Assembly: GCA_910584655.1 (NCBI GenBank)
Contig: CAJUBJ010000003.1
Coordinates: forward strand, 1-64,000
From: an uncultured Bacilli bacterium
GTDB lineage: Bacteria; Bacillota_I; Bacilli_A; RF39; UBA660
Direction of reading: 5' to 3'
Length of the DNA: 64,000 bases
Below are positions 39,589 through 49,063 of the stretch, piece by piece (position 1 is the stretch's first letter; each line of letters begins with the position of its first letter). Made by a program: the position numbers and the translations under genes. Under the pieces are notes generated by a model, which ran no database searches, was not told the origin of the DNA, and saw only the letters and a program-made list of their open reading frames with translations.

Positions 39589-41649
39589 TTATTCTGTAGT
39601 ATTTTCTTCTCCTGGGCCGCCAGGAATAGGAACTTCAGGTTCTTCTGGTTTTTTATCTGGTTCTTCTTTGTCTGGATTACTAGGTTTATCATTATCATTA
39701 TTATCTTTGTTGTCATCGTCTTTATCTTTATCATCGTTGTTTTTATCATCTTCATCGTCGTTATCGTCATCATTGTTGTCTGGTTTTCCAAGGCCATTAC
39801 TTACTTGAAATTTTATGTTTCCTAGACTTTTTAGTAATTCTTGCTGATGAGCACTTTGGTTAATTATTGTTCCATATTCTTCACTGCTTGTTACAGATTC
39901 AAAACTACAACTTAATCCTTTTAATTGACACCAAGTATTAGCTTCATATTCGTTGTCTCCTATAAAAGAAGGCATTGTTTCAAGTTTTTGACCACCAGTT
40001 AAACCTTTACCAACAATTGGAGTGGTATATTCTTCATTATATGATATGCTGAATGTTTTTGTTGGTGTTTCTTTTTCTAATTCTAGGTTTACTTTCATAA
40101 GTTTTATTATTGCATCTAAAGATTCTGGATAATATCCTAGAGCACTTGTCACCATTCCAGAATTTGGTAAGTAAACTGGAAGAGGATAATAAGATAGATA
40201 AGTTTTGCTAATAGATAATGTGGAAGTAGAAGAGTTTAGTAACATATCTTTTCCAACATTATAGAAAGATAGTATTTGCTCTGGAGTCATATTTGTTTCT
40301 ATATTATTTGAAACTGTGTCTAATACATTTTCAAAGTCTTTTAGACTTCTTAATTCTTTAATTTGTTGTGCAACTGCTTCAATAATTTGTTGTTGGTGTT
40401 GATTACGTGCTATGTCTGAAGCAGCAAATTGATGTCTATTTCGTGCGTATGCTAGAGCTTGTTCTCCGTTAAGTTTTTGAACTCCGCTATCTATGTAAAT
40501 CATATTTTTTCCAAATTGTCTTAGTGAATTTTGTTCACAAATTCTGTTTTTTCCACAAACAATGCCACTGTTAGTTGGAAAGTCTGGTTCTTCAACATCT
40601 ACTGTTACACCACCAAGGACATTAACTAAGTCAACAACTCCAATAAAGTTAATTTTTACATAATAGTCAATATCAATTCCTGTTAATTGTTGAACAGTAT
40701 TAATAACACAACTTGATCCATAAGCTGCTGATGAATTTATTTTAGCATATCTGTTATGATTACATGCTATTGGTACATACATATCTCTTGGAATACTAAA
40801 CATTGTAGTAGTTAAAGTATTAGGGTTAAAAGTTACCATTATAAGCGTGTCTCCATTAAATGCTTGATTAGCTGTTAATCCGTTAATAGTAGAGTCAACT
40901 CCCATAATCAAAGCAGTGAATGGTTCAGTTAATTTTTTACTTTTATTAGTATTTAATACTGTTACATCTTCGTTTTTTCTTGTTTCACTATGTTCATATA
41001 AAACTTTTACACGTTCACTTAAAGGTAATTTTGTTCCATCACTTAATGTATCTTCGTATTCTTCACCGCCAAGATTTATTGCATAATTACTTGAAACAAA
41101 GCAACCACCAATTTTTCCTTTATATAGGGCATTTATCATAGAGTGATAGTCTTCAAAAGTTTCGATTTTATTAGATAAGCTATATTTTTCAATTAATGCT
41201 TTAGCTAGTATATTACCTTCAATATCTGTTTCTGATTCAATCATACCAATTGAATGAGTATTATTAAATTCGGTTTCTTTTAAAGCAATAAGGTTTGTAG
41301 TATAAGTTAATGTTTCATTGTTAATATTTTTTATAGAACCATATACTTTATTAATATAATAAGATGATATTCCAAAAACAGGACAGAATATTAAGGTTAT
41401 TATAGATATAAATATGAATGTTTTAGTTTTTTTAGATATCATAGTAAGAAGACCACATAATATATATATAATTAACCATAAACCAAAGAATCCAATTACA
41501 AGTCCTCTTATTAAATTTTCAATTCCTTTTAATTTAAGTATTCCATATACAAAATAAGCGTATGTTCCTATATATAGTATTATTGCCAGAAAATATAATA
41601 TTTTTTTAGCTAAATTTACTTTTTTTAATTTTTTTCTCAATACTTTCAT
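39589..41649 (-). CDS. LytR-CpsA-Psr (LCP) family glycopolymer ligase
   Basis: 686 residues from ATG 41649 (AAAGGTGAT upstream; the in-frame codon at 41757 crosses the promoter). Three to four N-terminal membrane helices, an extra periplasmic-facing region (about 100-245), then the LCP domain: GDTLIMVTFNPN, SIPRDMYVP, NGEQALAYARNR and DIARNQHQQQ, covering the Arg/Asp residues that bind polyprenyl pyrophosphate. A PASTA-like segment (TMPSFIGDNEYEANTWC) and a long Asp/Asn/Lys then Pro/Glu-rich tail follow. It should attach teichoic-acid or capsular polymers to peptidoglycan. Confidence 0.88.
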   Translation of the reverse strand: MKVLRKKLKKVNLAKKILYFLAIILYIGTYAYFVYGILKLKGIENLIRGLVIGFFGLWLIIYILCGLLTMISKKTKTFIFISIITLIFCPVFGISSYYINKVYGSIKNINNETLTYTTNLIALKETEFNNTHSIGMIESETDIEGNILAKALIEKYSLSNKIETFEDYHSMINALYKGKIGGCFVSSNYAINLGGEEYEDTLSDGTKLPLSERVKVLYEHSETRKNEDVTVLNTNKSKKLTEPFTALIMGVDSTINGLTANQAFNGDTLIMVTFNPNTLTTTMFSIPRDMYVPIACNHNRYAKINSSAAYGSSCVINTVQQLTGIDIDYYVKINFIGVVDLVNVLGGVTVDVEEPDFPTNSGIVCGKNRICEQNSLRQFGKNMIYIDSGVQKLNGEQALAYARNRHQFAASDIARNQHQQQIIEAVAQQIKELRSLKDFENVLDTVSNNIETNMTPEQILSFYNVGKDMLLNSSTSTLSISKTYLSYYPLPVYLPNSGMVTSALGYYPESLDAIIKLMKVNLELEKETPTKTFSISYNEEYTTPIVGKGLTGGQKLETMPSFIGDNEYEANTWCQLKGLSCSFESVTSSEEYGTIINQSAHQQELLKSLGNIKFQVSNGLGKPDNNDDDNDDEDDKNNDDKDKDDDNKDNNDNDKPSNPDKEEPDKKPEEPEVPIPGGPGEENTTE

Positions 41650-41686
41650 GTAATCACCTTTATTTAATAAATTTTCTCTATTATAA

Positions 41687-41695
41687 ATTATAACA
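41687..41695 (-). promoter_or_regulatory. Extended -10 promoter of the LCP gene
   Basis: Minus strand TGTTATAAT, with TTGTTT 17 nt further upstream. It is divergent from the promoter at 41786. Confidence 0.6.
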
Positions 41696-41785
41696 TAAAT
41701 GTATATTGTAAACAATTTAGTATTTTTTGTTGATGTAAGGTTTACGTACTTAGACATTTAAATCGTTTTATTAATATGTAAAGTA

Positions 41786-41794
41786 TGATATAAT
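41786..41794 (+). promoter_or_regulatory. Extended -10 promoter of the glucosaminidase gene
   Basis: TGATATAAT, exact TGnTATAAT, 37 nt before ATG 41832. Confidence 0.6.
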
Positions 41795-41831
41795 ATATAG
41801 GATTATAGGGGAGTAAAGGAAGTGATAATAT

Positions 41832-43802
41832 ATGAAAAAGTTTTTTTGTTATATGTTATTTTTATTAGTTACTTCTTTTTTGTTCTTAATAAGTTTAAAT
41901 ATAGATGTTAGAGACACTTATGCAGCAAATGTTTTTCCTTATAATGGAATTATAAATGCTGATTCTTTAGTTGTATATAATTCTACTAATACGATTGAGG
42001 CGAATAAGGTTACAGAACTTGCTTATGGAACTAGAGTAAATGTTTTAGAGGAATCTACTAGTAAGTTATCTAAAATTTCTTATGATGGTAAAATAGGTTA
42101 TACTTGGACAAGTTATCTTGTTAATATAGGAAGTATTTCTTCAACAATAGATTTACCTGGAGTAGAAACATATGCAGAGTATAGTAATATTCTACGAGAA
42201 AAAGGTTTTCCAGATAGTTATCATCCTTATTTATATTATATGCATGCAAAACATCCTGCTTGGATTTTTAAAGCTGATTATACAGGGTATACTATAGACG
42301 AAGTTTCAAAAAAAATGGAAGGAAAATTAGGCTTACAGACTAAGAATAGTAATTATTGGTTGGAGGATTATCCTTATGAAGCTGGTGATTATTATCATAT
42401 TAAAGCCTCAACTATATCTTCATTTGTAGATCCAAGAAATAGTTTATTTGAGGGAAGAATATTTCAGTTTTTAGATTTAGATGATACGAAGGATTTAGCG
42501 AGTGATAACACTTTGAATTATATAGTTGGGGAAGGACCTTTGAGAGAATATTTAGGAATATTTAAAGATGCTGCATTTCAACAAGGAGTAAATGTAGTTC
42601 ATTTAGTTGCTAGAAGTAATCAAGAGGGAAATAATCGACCAGATTATGGTCCTTCTTCCGGGAAATATACAACTAGAACTGGTGAGACATATAATGGTCA
42701 AAGTCTTGATGGTTTTTATAACTTTTATAATATAGGAGCTTGGAAAGCTGATGGTCTTACTCCACAAGGTAGGGGAGTTGCATATGCTGCAGGTTATATT
42801 GGAGGAACATCCTTTGGAAGACCATGGAATACTCCTGAAAAAGCTATTCATGGTGGTGCTGATTATATTGCTAATGATTTTATAAGAAAGGGTCAAGATA
42901 CAAATTTTTATCAATCTGTTAATGTTGCTTCATACGCAACAGGGACAAAGTTTACACATGTATATATGACAAATATATGGGCTCCTAAGTCTGAAGGAGA
43001 AAATATGATGAAGACATATAAAAATAGTGGAGAGATTGATTTACCATTTATCTTTACTATACCTGTGTATAAAGATATGGATGAAAATTATCAACCTGTT
43101 AATAAAAATTCTAATAGTAAGCTATCATCAATAACTATCGATGATAAAGTTATAACTGGATTTGATAGAGATGTCGTTGAATATCAATATAGTGCTGTTA
43201 CTGATAAGCAAGTAATAAAAGTTGGAGCTATTACTGAAGCAGAAACTTCCAAGGTGGATGGAGTTGGAGAATATACTTTTGTAAATGGTATTGTAACAAT
43301 TAATTTAACTGTTACAGCAGAAGATGGAAGTACAAGAGTTTATTCTATAATTGTTAAACAAGTATTACCAGAACATAGTGTTTCAGTAAATGATATAGTT
43401 TCTAAAATGGCTGTTAGAGTTAATGGAGAATTTATGTATGGAATAAGTCCTGGTACTTTAGTTGGAGAAATAACTTCGACAGTTCAAAAAAATGGTGGTA
43501 CTGCTCAGGTGACAGATTCAAATGGTAATTTAATTACTTCTGGAACATTAGCTACTGGTTATAAAATAACGATTAAAGGAACTAGTGAATCTAAGAAATA
43601 TAAAATTGCTGTACGTGGAGATGTTAATGGTGATGGTTTAGTAAAAATCAATGATTTGATATTGATACAAAGTCATATATTGGAAAAATTAACTTTACAA
43701 AATGAAAAGTATTATGCCGCAGATGTAAATTATGATAATAATGTTAAAATTAATGATTTAATTTTGGTACAAAGTCATATTCTTGGTAAAGTTGTTTTGT
43801 AG
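41832..43802 (+). CDS. Secreted glucosaminidase with SH3-like, cadherin-like and C-terminal dockerin domains
   Basis: 656 residues. Signal peptide to about residue 32 (DTYAAN), an SH3-like domain (about 40-100), a glucosaminidase domain (about 215-380; the catalytic Glu probably in VARSNQEGNN), a cadherin-like beta domain (about 432-515, SSITIDDKVITGFDRDVVEY) and a dockerin (about 597-656) with two calcium loops DVNGDGLVKIND and DVNYDNNVKIND. It should cleave peptidoglycan glycan strands outside the cell and dock to a cohesin. The next gene encodes a cohesin protein 14 nt away. Confidence 0.87.
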   Translation: MKKFFCYMLFLLVTSFLFLISLNIDVRDTYAANVFPYNGIINADSLVVYNSTNTIEANKVTELAYGTRVNVLEESTSKLSKISYDGKIGYTWTSYLVNIGSISSTIDLPGVETYAEYSNILREKGFPDSYHPYLYYMHAKHPAWIFKADYTGYTIDEVSKKMEGKLGLQTKNSNYWLEDYPYEAGDYYHIKASTISSFVDPRNSLFEGRIFQFLDLDDTKDLASDNTLNYIVGEGPLREYLGIFKDAAFQQGVNVVHLVARSNQEGNNRPDYGPSSGKYTTRTGETYNGQSLDGFYNFYNIGAWKADGLTPQGRGVAYAAGYIGGTSFGRPWNTPEKAIHGGADYIANDFIRKGQDTNFYQSVNVASYATGTKFTHVYMTNIWAPKSEGENMMKTYKNSGEIDLPFIFTIPVYKDMDENYQPVNKNSNSKLSSITIDDKVITGFDRDVVEYQYSAVTDKQVIKVGAITEAETSKVDGVGEYTFVNGIVTINLTVTAEDGSTRVYSIIVKQVLPEHSVSVNDIVSKMAVRVNGEFMYGISPGTLVGEITSTVQKNGGTAQVTDSNGNLITSGTLATGYKITIKGTSESKKYKIAVRGDVNGDGLVKINDLILIQSHILEKLTLQNEKYYAADVNYDNNVKINDLILVQSHILGKVVL

Positions 43803-43816
43803 TAAGGAGAAAAAAA

Positions 43817-45526
43817 ATGAAAAAAGCTAAATATTTTATTTATTCATTAATATTGTTTGTCGTAGGTTTAAATGTTTGTTTTGCAGCATCTTTATCTGTA
43901 AGTACAAATAAAAAAAATGTTACAGTTGGAAATACATTTACTGTGACAGTAAATGCTTCAGGTGCAAGTGGTTGGGAGTATTGTCTTAATTATGATTCGT
44001 CAATGTTTTCATTAGTTTCTGCAACTTCAGATACTGGTGGAGCATGTGTAAGAACAGGAAGTACATTGATTGGTTATAGTAAGGTAACATTTACATTGAA
44101 ATCAACAAAAAGTGGAACTTCAGTTATCTCATTAAGAGACGCTGTGATGTATGGTGATGACGGAAATGAAATTAGTTCTTCAAAAGGCAGTGTGTCAATA
44201 ACAGCTAAGACTCAACAAGAAATAGAAGCTAGTTATAGTAGTAATGCTGATTTAAAGAATTTGACTATTGAAGGGTATGAACTTAGTCCAGAATTTAATA
44301 AAGATACTTTGGAGTATAGTTTAGAAGTAGAAAATGATGTTGAGAGTGTACGTGTTTCAGCTGTGAAAGCTGATGGTAATGCTAGTGTTAGTGGAGCGGG
44401 AGAAATAAGCTTAAGTGAAGGTATTAATAAAGTAGAAATAGTTGTTACTGCTCAGAAAGGTAACAAAAAAACTTATAAAATAAATATAACTAGAAAAGAA
44501 TTAAATCCAATTGTAGTTAATGTTGGCGGAGAAAGTTTTAATGTAGTTAGAAAAAGTGACTCACTAGAAGCTCCAATGTATTATTCAGCAACAACTATAA
44601 CTATTGATGATTTGGAGGTTCCAGCTTTTGAAAGTGAAATAACTGGATTTACTTTAGTTGGTTTAAAAAATGAAGATGGAGATATAAATTTATATAGATA
44701 TGAAAATGGAGAGTATATTTTATATAATCAAATAGCTAAAGATGGTTTTGTATTTATTCCTTTATCTAATGAAAAGACTATAAAAGAATATAGTTATAAA
44801 AAGGAAATAAAAATTAATAATACTAATGTATTTGTTTATTCTGATAAAGAAGAAGAAACAGAATTTGTTTTAATTTATGGTATGAATGCTAGTAATGGTG
44901 ATGAAAATTGGTATAAATACGATACTAAAGAAGGAACATTTCAACGATATGTAGAAGAAGCAAATAGCGGATTTAGTAAAGATGAATATTTTTATATAAC
45001 AGTAGCATTTGCTATAGGTCTTGGCTTATCTATTGTTATTATTATTCTTTTATTAGTTATGAATTCTGTTAAAGATAAAAAGAATAAGAAGTTAATATCT
45101 TTAATTGAGAAAAAAATTAAAGTAAATAATCAGTCAAATGTTTTAAATGAAGATTTAGAAGATGAAGAACTTTCAGAAACACAGAAGATAGAAAAATTAA
45201 ATAATCAATTTTTAGATTTTATTGATCAGAATGCAAATGAAGAAAGAAAAGATAAAATTACTGATATAGAATCTAAGGAGAAGAATGTTGATGAATCTGA
45301 ACTTTCAAAAAGGGAAATAAGAAAATTGGAGAAAGAAAAGCAAAAGGAAGAAGAAGCAGAACTTTTAGCTATGCAAGAGGATTTTTTAGAGACTAAAGAA
45401 AATGATATCCTTTCTGATACAGATATAATTGAGGAGATTCAAGAAAAATCTAAAGACGATGAAGGAATTCAAGTTGAAGTCACTTCTAAATCTAAAAAGA
45501 AGAAAAAAAAGAATAATAAAAAATAA
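43817..45526 (+). CDS. Membrane-anchored cohesin-domain protein
   Basis: 569 residues. Signal peptide to about residue 23 (NVCFAA), a cohesin domain (about 25-133: TVGNTFTVTVNASGASGWEY, LNYDSSMFSLVSA, VTFTLKSTKSGTSVISL), a cadherin-like domain (about 140-225, NADLKNLTIEGYELSPEF), a further extracellular domain (about 230-385), a membrane helix (about 393-416) and a Glu/Lys-rich cytoplasmic tail of about 150 residues. AAGGAG serves ATG 43817. The probable partner is the dockerin of the upstream hydrolase. Confidence 0.82.
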   Translation: MKKAKYFIYSLILFVVGLNVCFAASLSVSTNKKNVTVGNTFTVTVNASGASGWEYCLNYDSSMFSLVSATSDTGGACVRTGSTLIGYSKVTFTLKSTKSGTSVISLRDAVMYGDDGNEISSSKGSVSITAKTQQEIEASYSSNADLKNLTIEGYELSPEFNKDTLEYSLEVENDVESVRVSAVKADGNASVSGAGEISLSEGINKVEIVVTAQKGNKKTYKINITRKELNPIVVNVGGESFNVVRKSDSLEAPMYYSATTITIDDLEVPAFESEITGFTLVGLKNEDGDINLYRYENGEYILYNQIAKDGFVFIPLSNEKTIKEYSYKKEIKINNTNVFVYSDKEEETEFVLIYGMNASNGDENWYKYDTKEGTFQRYVEEANSGFSKDEYFYITVAFAIGLGLSIVIIILLLVMNSVKDKKNKKLISLIEKKIKVNNQSNVLNEDLEDEELSETQKIEKLNNQFLDFIDQNANEERKDKITDIESKEKNVDESELSKREIRKLEKEKQKEEEAELLAMQEDFLETKENDILSDTDIIEEIQEKSKDDEGIQVEVTSKSKKKKKKNNKK

Positions 45527-45530
45527 TTGA

Positions 45531-45553
45531 GAAAGTTTATACTTTCTTTTTCT
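45531..45553 (+). terminator. Intrinsic terminator after the cohesin gene
   Basis: GAAAGT/ACTTTC stem, 4-nt loop TTAT, then TTTT and more T after one C. Confidence 0.65.
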
Positions 45554-45610
45554 TTACACTTACTTTGTATTTTGCTTTATTATAGTTTATAATATATTTA
45601 AGGTGATTTT

Positions 45611-46660
45611 ATGGAATTAATGGTTAATGGACATAATATATTTTTAATAATATTAATAACTTTTTTGGTTAGTGCTTTACTTGTTCCGTTTGTAAAAAAA
45701 ATGGCAGAACATGTTGGTGCTATGGATATACCAAATGCTAGAAAAGTTCACACAAAACCAATGCCTAGAATGGGTGGACTTGCAATATTTTGTTCATTCT
45801 TAGTAGGATATATGTTGTTTGCAAGAATGTCTATTCAAATGTTATCTATTTTAATAGGCGGATTTATTATTATATTAGTTGGTATTTTTGATGACATTAA
45901 GCCTGTTTCAGCTAAAATTAAATTTTTAGTACAAATAGTAGCGTCTTGTGTAGTTGTTTTTTATGGGAATATAGTTTTGGACCATATCGACGTATTAGGA
46001 TTTAATATGGATTTTCCTGCACCAATAAATTATATTATTACAATTTTCTTTATGCTTTCAATTACTAATGCAATTAATTTAATTGATGGATTAGATGGTT
46101 TGGCTGCTGGGGTTTCAACTATATATTTTGCAACTATTTCAATTATTGCTTTTATATTAAATCAAATGCAAGGTTTAGATACAATATTATCATTAATTAT
46201 GCTAGGTGCAACTTTAGGATTTTTATTACATAATTTTTATCCAGCTAAAATATTTATGGGTGATACAGGAAGTTTATTTTTAGGGTTTACAATAAGTGTC
46301 ATAGCATTATTAGGATTTAAAGCAACAACGTTAACATCTTTAATAATTCCAATAGTAATTCTTGCTATTCCGATATTTGATACCTTATTGGCCATATTTA
46401 GAAGATTACTTAAGGGAGAAAGTATTGGTACTCCTGATAAAGATCATTTTCATCATCAATTACTAAAGATGAAATTTAGTGTTAAATCAACAGTTTTAAT
46501 TATATATGCAATAAATATATTATTTGCTAGTGTATCAATCTTCTTTGTATTAGGAGATAAGAAGATTGCGATGGCAATATATGTTGCATTAATGATTTTA
46601 TTATTATTTTTAGTTATGAAGACAGATATTTTGTTTATGCATGATAAAAGTAAGAAGTAG
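45611..46660 (+). CDS. tagO: Undecaprenyl-phosphate N-acetylglucosaminyl-1-phosphate transferase (TagO/WecA type)
   Basis: 349 residues, about eleven membrane helices. KVHTKPMPRMGGLAIF, FDDIKPVSAKIKF, LIDGLDGLAAGVS, FMGDTGSLFLGF and DHFHHQLL are the cytoplasmic-loop motifs of the WecA/TagO branch of the MraY family, including DD and the Mg-binding NLIDGLDGL and HxxHH. It starts lipid-linked wall polymer synthesis by moving GlcNAc-1-phosphate to undecaprenyl phosphate. AAGGTGAT at 45599-45606 serves ATG 45611. First step of the glycan cluster that follows. Confidence 0.92.
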   Translation: MELMVNGHNIFLIILITFLVSALLVPFVKKMAEHVGAMDIPNARKVHTKPMPRMGGLAIFCSFLVGYMLFARMSIQMLSILIGGFIIILVGIFDDIKPVSAKIKFLVQIVASCVVVFYGNIVLDHIDVLGFNMDFPAPINYIITIFFMLSITNAINLIDGLDGLAAGVSTIYFATISIIAFILNQMQGLDTILSLIMLGATLGFLLHNFYPAKIFMGDTGSLFLGFTISVIALLGFKATTLTSLIIPIVILAIPIFDTLLAIFRRLLKGESIGTPDKDHFHHQLLKMKFSVKSTVLIIYAINILFASVSIFFVLGDKKIAMAIYVALMILLLFLVMKTDILFMHDKSKK

Positions 46661-46684
46661 TTTAAAAGACTTCTTGCTTTTTTT
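46649..46684 (+). terminator. Intrinsic terminator after tagO
   Basis: AGTAAGAAGT/ACTTCTTGCT 10-bp stem overlapping the stop codon, then seven T. Confidence 0.8.
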
Positions 46685-46697
46685 AATGTATCTTTTA

Positions 46698-46706
46698 TGT
46701 TACAAT
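46698..46706 (+). promoter_or_regulatory. Extended -10 promoter of the glycan operon
   Basis: TGTTACAAT, one mismatch from TGnTATAAT, 16 nt before ATG 46723. Confidence 0.5.
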
Positions 46707-46722
46707 CAAAGTAGGTGGTTAT

Positions 46723-47664
46723 ATGGTAAAATTTAGTATTATAGTTCCCGTATATAATGTTGAAAAGTATTTAGAGGATTGTTTGGATAGTATTTTAAAG
46801 CAGACTTATGATGATTTTGAGGTAATTGTAGTTAATGATGGAAGTACAGATAATTCTCAAAAAGTAATTGATAATTATGCAAAAAGAGACAATAGAATAA
46901 AAGCATTTAAAAAGAAAAATGGTGGTGTTTCTGATGCAAGAAATTATGGTATTAGTAAAGCTAAGGGAGAGTATTTTATTTTTGTAGATAGTGATGATAC
47001 AATAAATGATAAATTATTAGAAAAACTTGATAAAGAAATTAAAAAATATGATGAGATAGATTTAATTAAATATCAACTTCAAATGACTGATAAAGAACCA
47101 CAACTTGAATTTAATACGTTTGATTTGTTAAATGGAGAAGAAGCTTTTTTAGAATTAATAAAAGATGATTTGTTTGTTTCGCCTGTTACCTATGCTTATA
47201 GACTTGAATATTTTAGAAATAAAAAATTTAAATATGAAGTAGGGAGAATACATGAAGATTTTGGACTTACTCCTTTGATAGTTATATCAGCAAATAAAGT
47301 ATCAGCAATAGATTATGTTGGTTATAATTATATAGTAAGAGAAAATAGTATTATGACTAATAATTCTAATGAAAGATTAATAAAGAAGAATGAAGATACT
47401 TTATTTTTCTATGATAATATGATGAAGTTTATTGAAAAAAGTAATTTTAATAGTTATGTAACTAAAATATTTAAAAGTTATATTTCAAATGGATTAATAA
47501 ATAGAACTGTTTTATTAGATGGTACTTTGTTAAAAGATTATGTTAATGAATTAAAGATAAGAAAAGTTGGGAATAATTTAATAGATGATACATTACCTAG
47601 AAAAATAAAGAAAATATTATTTAAATTAAGTCCTTCTTTATATATAAAATTATTTGTAAAGTAG
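46723..47664 (+). CDS. GT2 family glycosyltransferase
   Basis: 313 residues. SIIVPVYNVEKYLEDCLDSI opens the GT-A fold, VVNDGSTDNSQ follows, VSDARNYGIS, and the DXD-type metal site is FVDSDDTI at about 90-97. Inverting transfer of a nucleotide sugar on the cytoplasmic side; donor unknown. First gene of an operon that runs with 4-15 nt gaps or overlaps to 55095. Confidence 0.9.
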   Translation: MVKFSIIVPVYNVEKYLEDCLDSILKQTYDDFEVIVVNDGSTDNSQKVIDNYAKRDNRIKAFKKKNGGVSDARNYGISKAKGEYFIFVDSDDTINDKLLEKLDKEIKKYDEIDLIKYQLQMTDKEPQLEFNTFDLLNGEEAFLELIKDDLFVSPVTYAYRLEYFRNKKFKYEVGRIHEDFGLTPLIVISANKVSAIDYVGYNYIVRENSIMTNNSNERLIKKNEDTLFFYDNMMKFIEKSNFNSYVTKIFKSYISNGLINRTVLLDGTLLKDYVNELKIRKVGNNLIDDTLPRKIKKILFKLSPSLYIKLFVK

Positions 47665-47671
47665 GGATTGT

Positions 47672-49063
47672 ATGAAAAAAAATAAGTTTAAAATAGAATA
47701 TCTAATATATATATTTATTATTATTACACCTTTTTTGGATGTAATAGCTTGTGTATTTAGGAATATTTTTCCAAATGCAGTTATATCTCCTTCGACTGTT
47801 TTAAGACCTATTATACCTTTAGTATTGCTGTTATATATATTTTTTAAAGATAAAAAATGGCGTAAATATATAGTTATTAGTGCTATTATTTTAATATTAT
47901 ATGGTGGAATACATTTGTGGTTATATAAAGGAATAATAACAGGTGTGTCTTATGGATCTATTTTTAGTGAATTACAATATATAATTAATTATACTTATAT
48001 GATTTATGTATTATTTATATTTGTATATTTTATTAAGAAAAATGGACTTCCTTATTTAAAAAAGTCGTTATTTATAATGTTATGTGTATATTTAATGTTA
48101 CTTTATGTTTCTATTATTACAGGTACTAGCTATCCAACTTATGTTGAAGGAATAGGATATAGAGGATGGTTTATATCTGGAAATTCATTAAGTGTAATAT
48201 TTATGATGTTAAGTTGTATATTAATTTCTAGTTTGATTGAAGATAGAAAAATATATAAATATATTGTATTGATTTTGATGGGAATATATTTAATGTTTTT
48301 AATAGGAACAAGAACTGGATTATTTGGATTCTTAATGGTTTTAGGATTTTATATAGTAAGTAGTATTTTATTAAATTTTATAAAAAATAAGAAAATATCA
48401 TATAAAAAGATAGGTATTGGTATAGGTGTATTAGTAATTCTTATAGGTGGAATATTTGTAATAGGTTCTTCAACATTAGAAAGAAGAAAGTATTTAGGCA
48501 ATGAAGATACAGGTATTATAGATATTAATACAGGAGATGTTGGACATACAACTGTTGATACTAGTAATATGATTTATCAAATAAAGAATAATACATTAGT
48601 TGAAGGATATTTAAGCGATGAACAAAAAAATGCTTATTTAGAATTGTATAGAATAGCAAATGAAAAGAATTTTAAAGCAACAGATAGAAGAAAACAAGAA
48701 TTTGTTTATCAATATAGTTTGATAAAAGAACAAAAAAATATATTATATATATTGTTTGGTAATGGTTATTTGGCTAGTTATGGGGAACTTATTTTGGAAA
48801 TAGAATTATTTGCTATATTATTTAATTTTGGAATACTTGGTTTTGCAATTTATTTAGGACCGTTTATATTTATGATGGTAGTTGCTATAAAAAAATTATT
48901 TAAAAATAAAAAAATAAATAGTGAAATAATAATGAACATATTTGGTTTGTTATTATCTATTGGGTTGTCTTGTTTTATGGGAGCAATGTTTTTCTCTGTT
49001 TCTGGAGTTTTATTAATTACTTGTATTATAAGTCTTTTAATTAAAGAGGGTGAAAATCTATGA
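47672..49063 (+). CDS. O-antigen ligase/Wzy-like polymerase
   Basis: 463 residues with about eleven membrane helices and one large external loop (about 270-365), between IGIGIGVLVILIGG and NILYILFGNG. FLIGTRTGLFGFL is the Wzy_C/O-antigen-ligase type Arg motif. It probably polymerises or ligates lipid-linked oligosaccharides outside the membrane. It overlaps the next glycosyltransferase by 4 nt. Confidence 0.75.
   Translation: MKKNKFKIEYLIYIFIIITPFLDVIACVFRNIFPNAVISPSTVLRPIIPLVLLLYIFFKDKKWRKYIVISAIILILYGGIHLWLYKGIITGVSYGSIFSELQYIINYTYMIYVLFIFVYFIKKNGLPYLKKSLFIMLCVYLMLLYVSIITGTSYPTYVEGIGYRGWFISGNSLSVIFMMLSCILISSLIEDRKIYKYIVLILMGIYLMFLIGTRTGLFGFLMVLGFYIVSSILLNFIKNKKISYKKIGIGIGVLVILIGGIFVIGSSTLERRKYLGNEDTGIIDINTGDVGHTTVDTSNMIYQIKNNTLVEGYLSDEQKNAYLELYRIANEKNFKATDRRKQEFVYQYSLIKEQKNILYILFGNGYLASYGELILEIELFAILFNFGILGFAIYLGPFIFMMVVAIKKLFKNKKINSEIIMNIFGLLLSIGLSCFMGAMFFSVSGVLLITCIISLLIKEGENL

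Noticed and set aside
39543..39797. Minus-strand frame rich in Met/Thr/Lys
   Set aside because: It is a shifted reading of the low-complexity Asp/Asn/Lys tail of the LCP gene; no RBS and no independent promoter.
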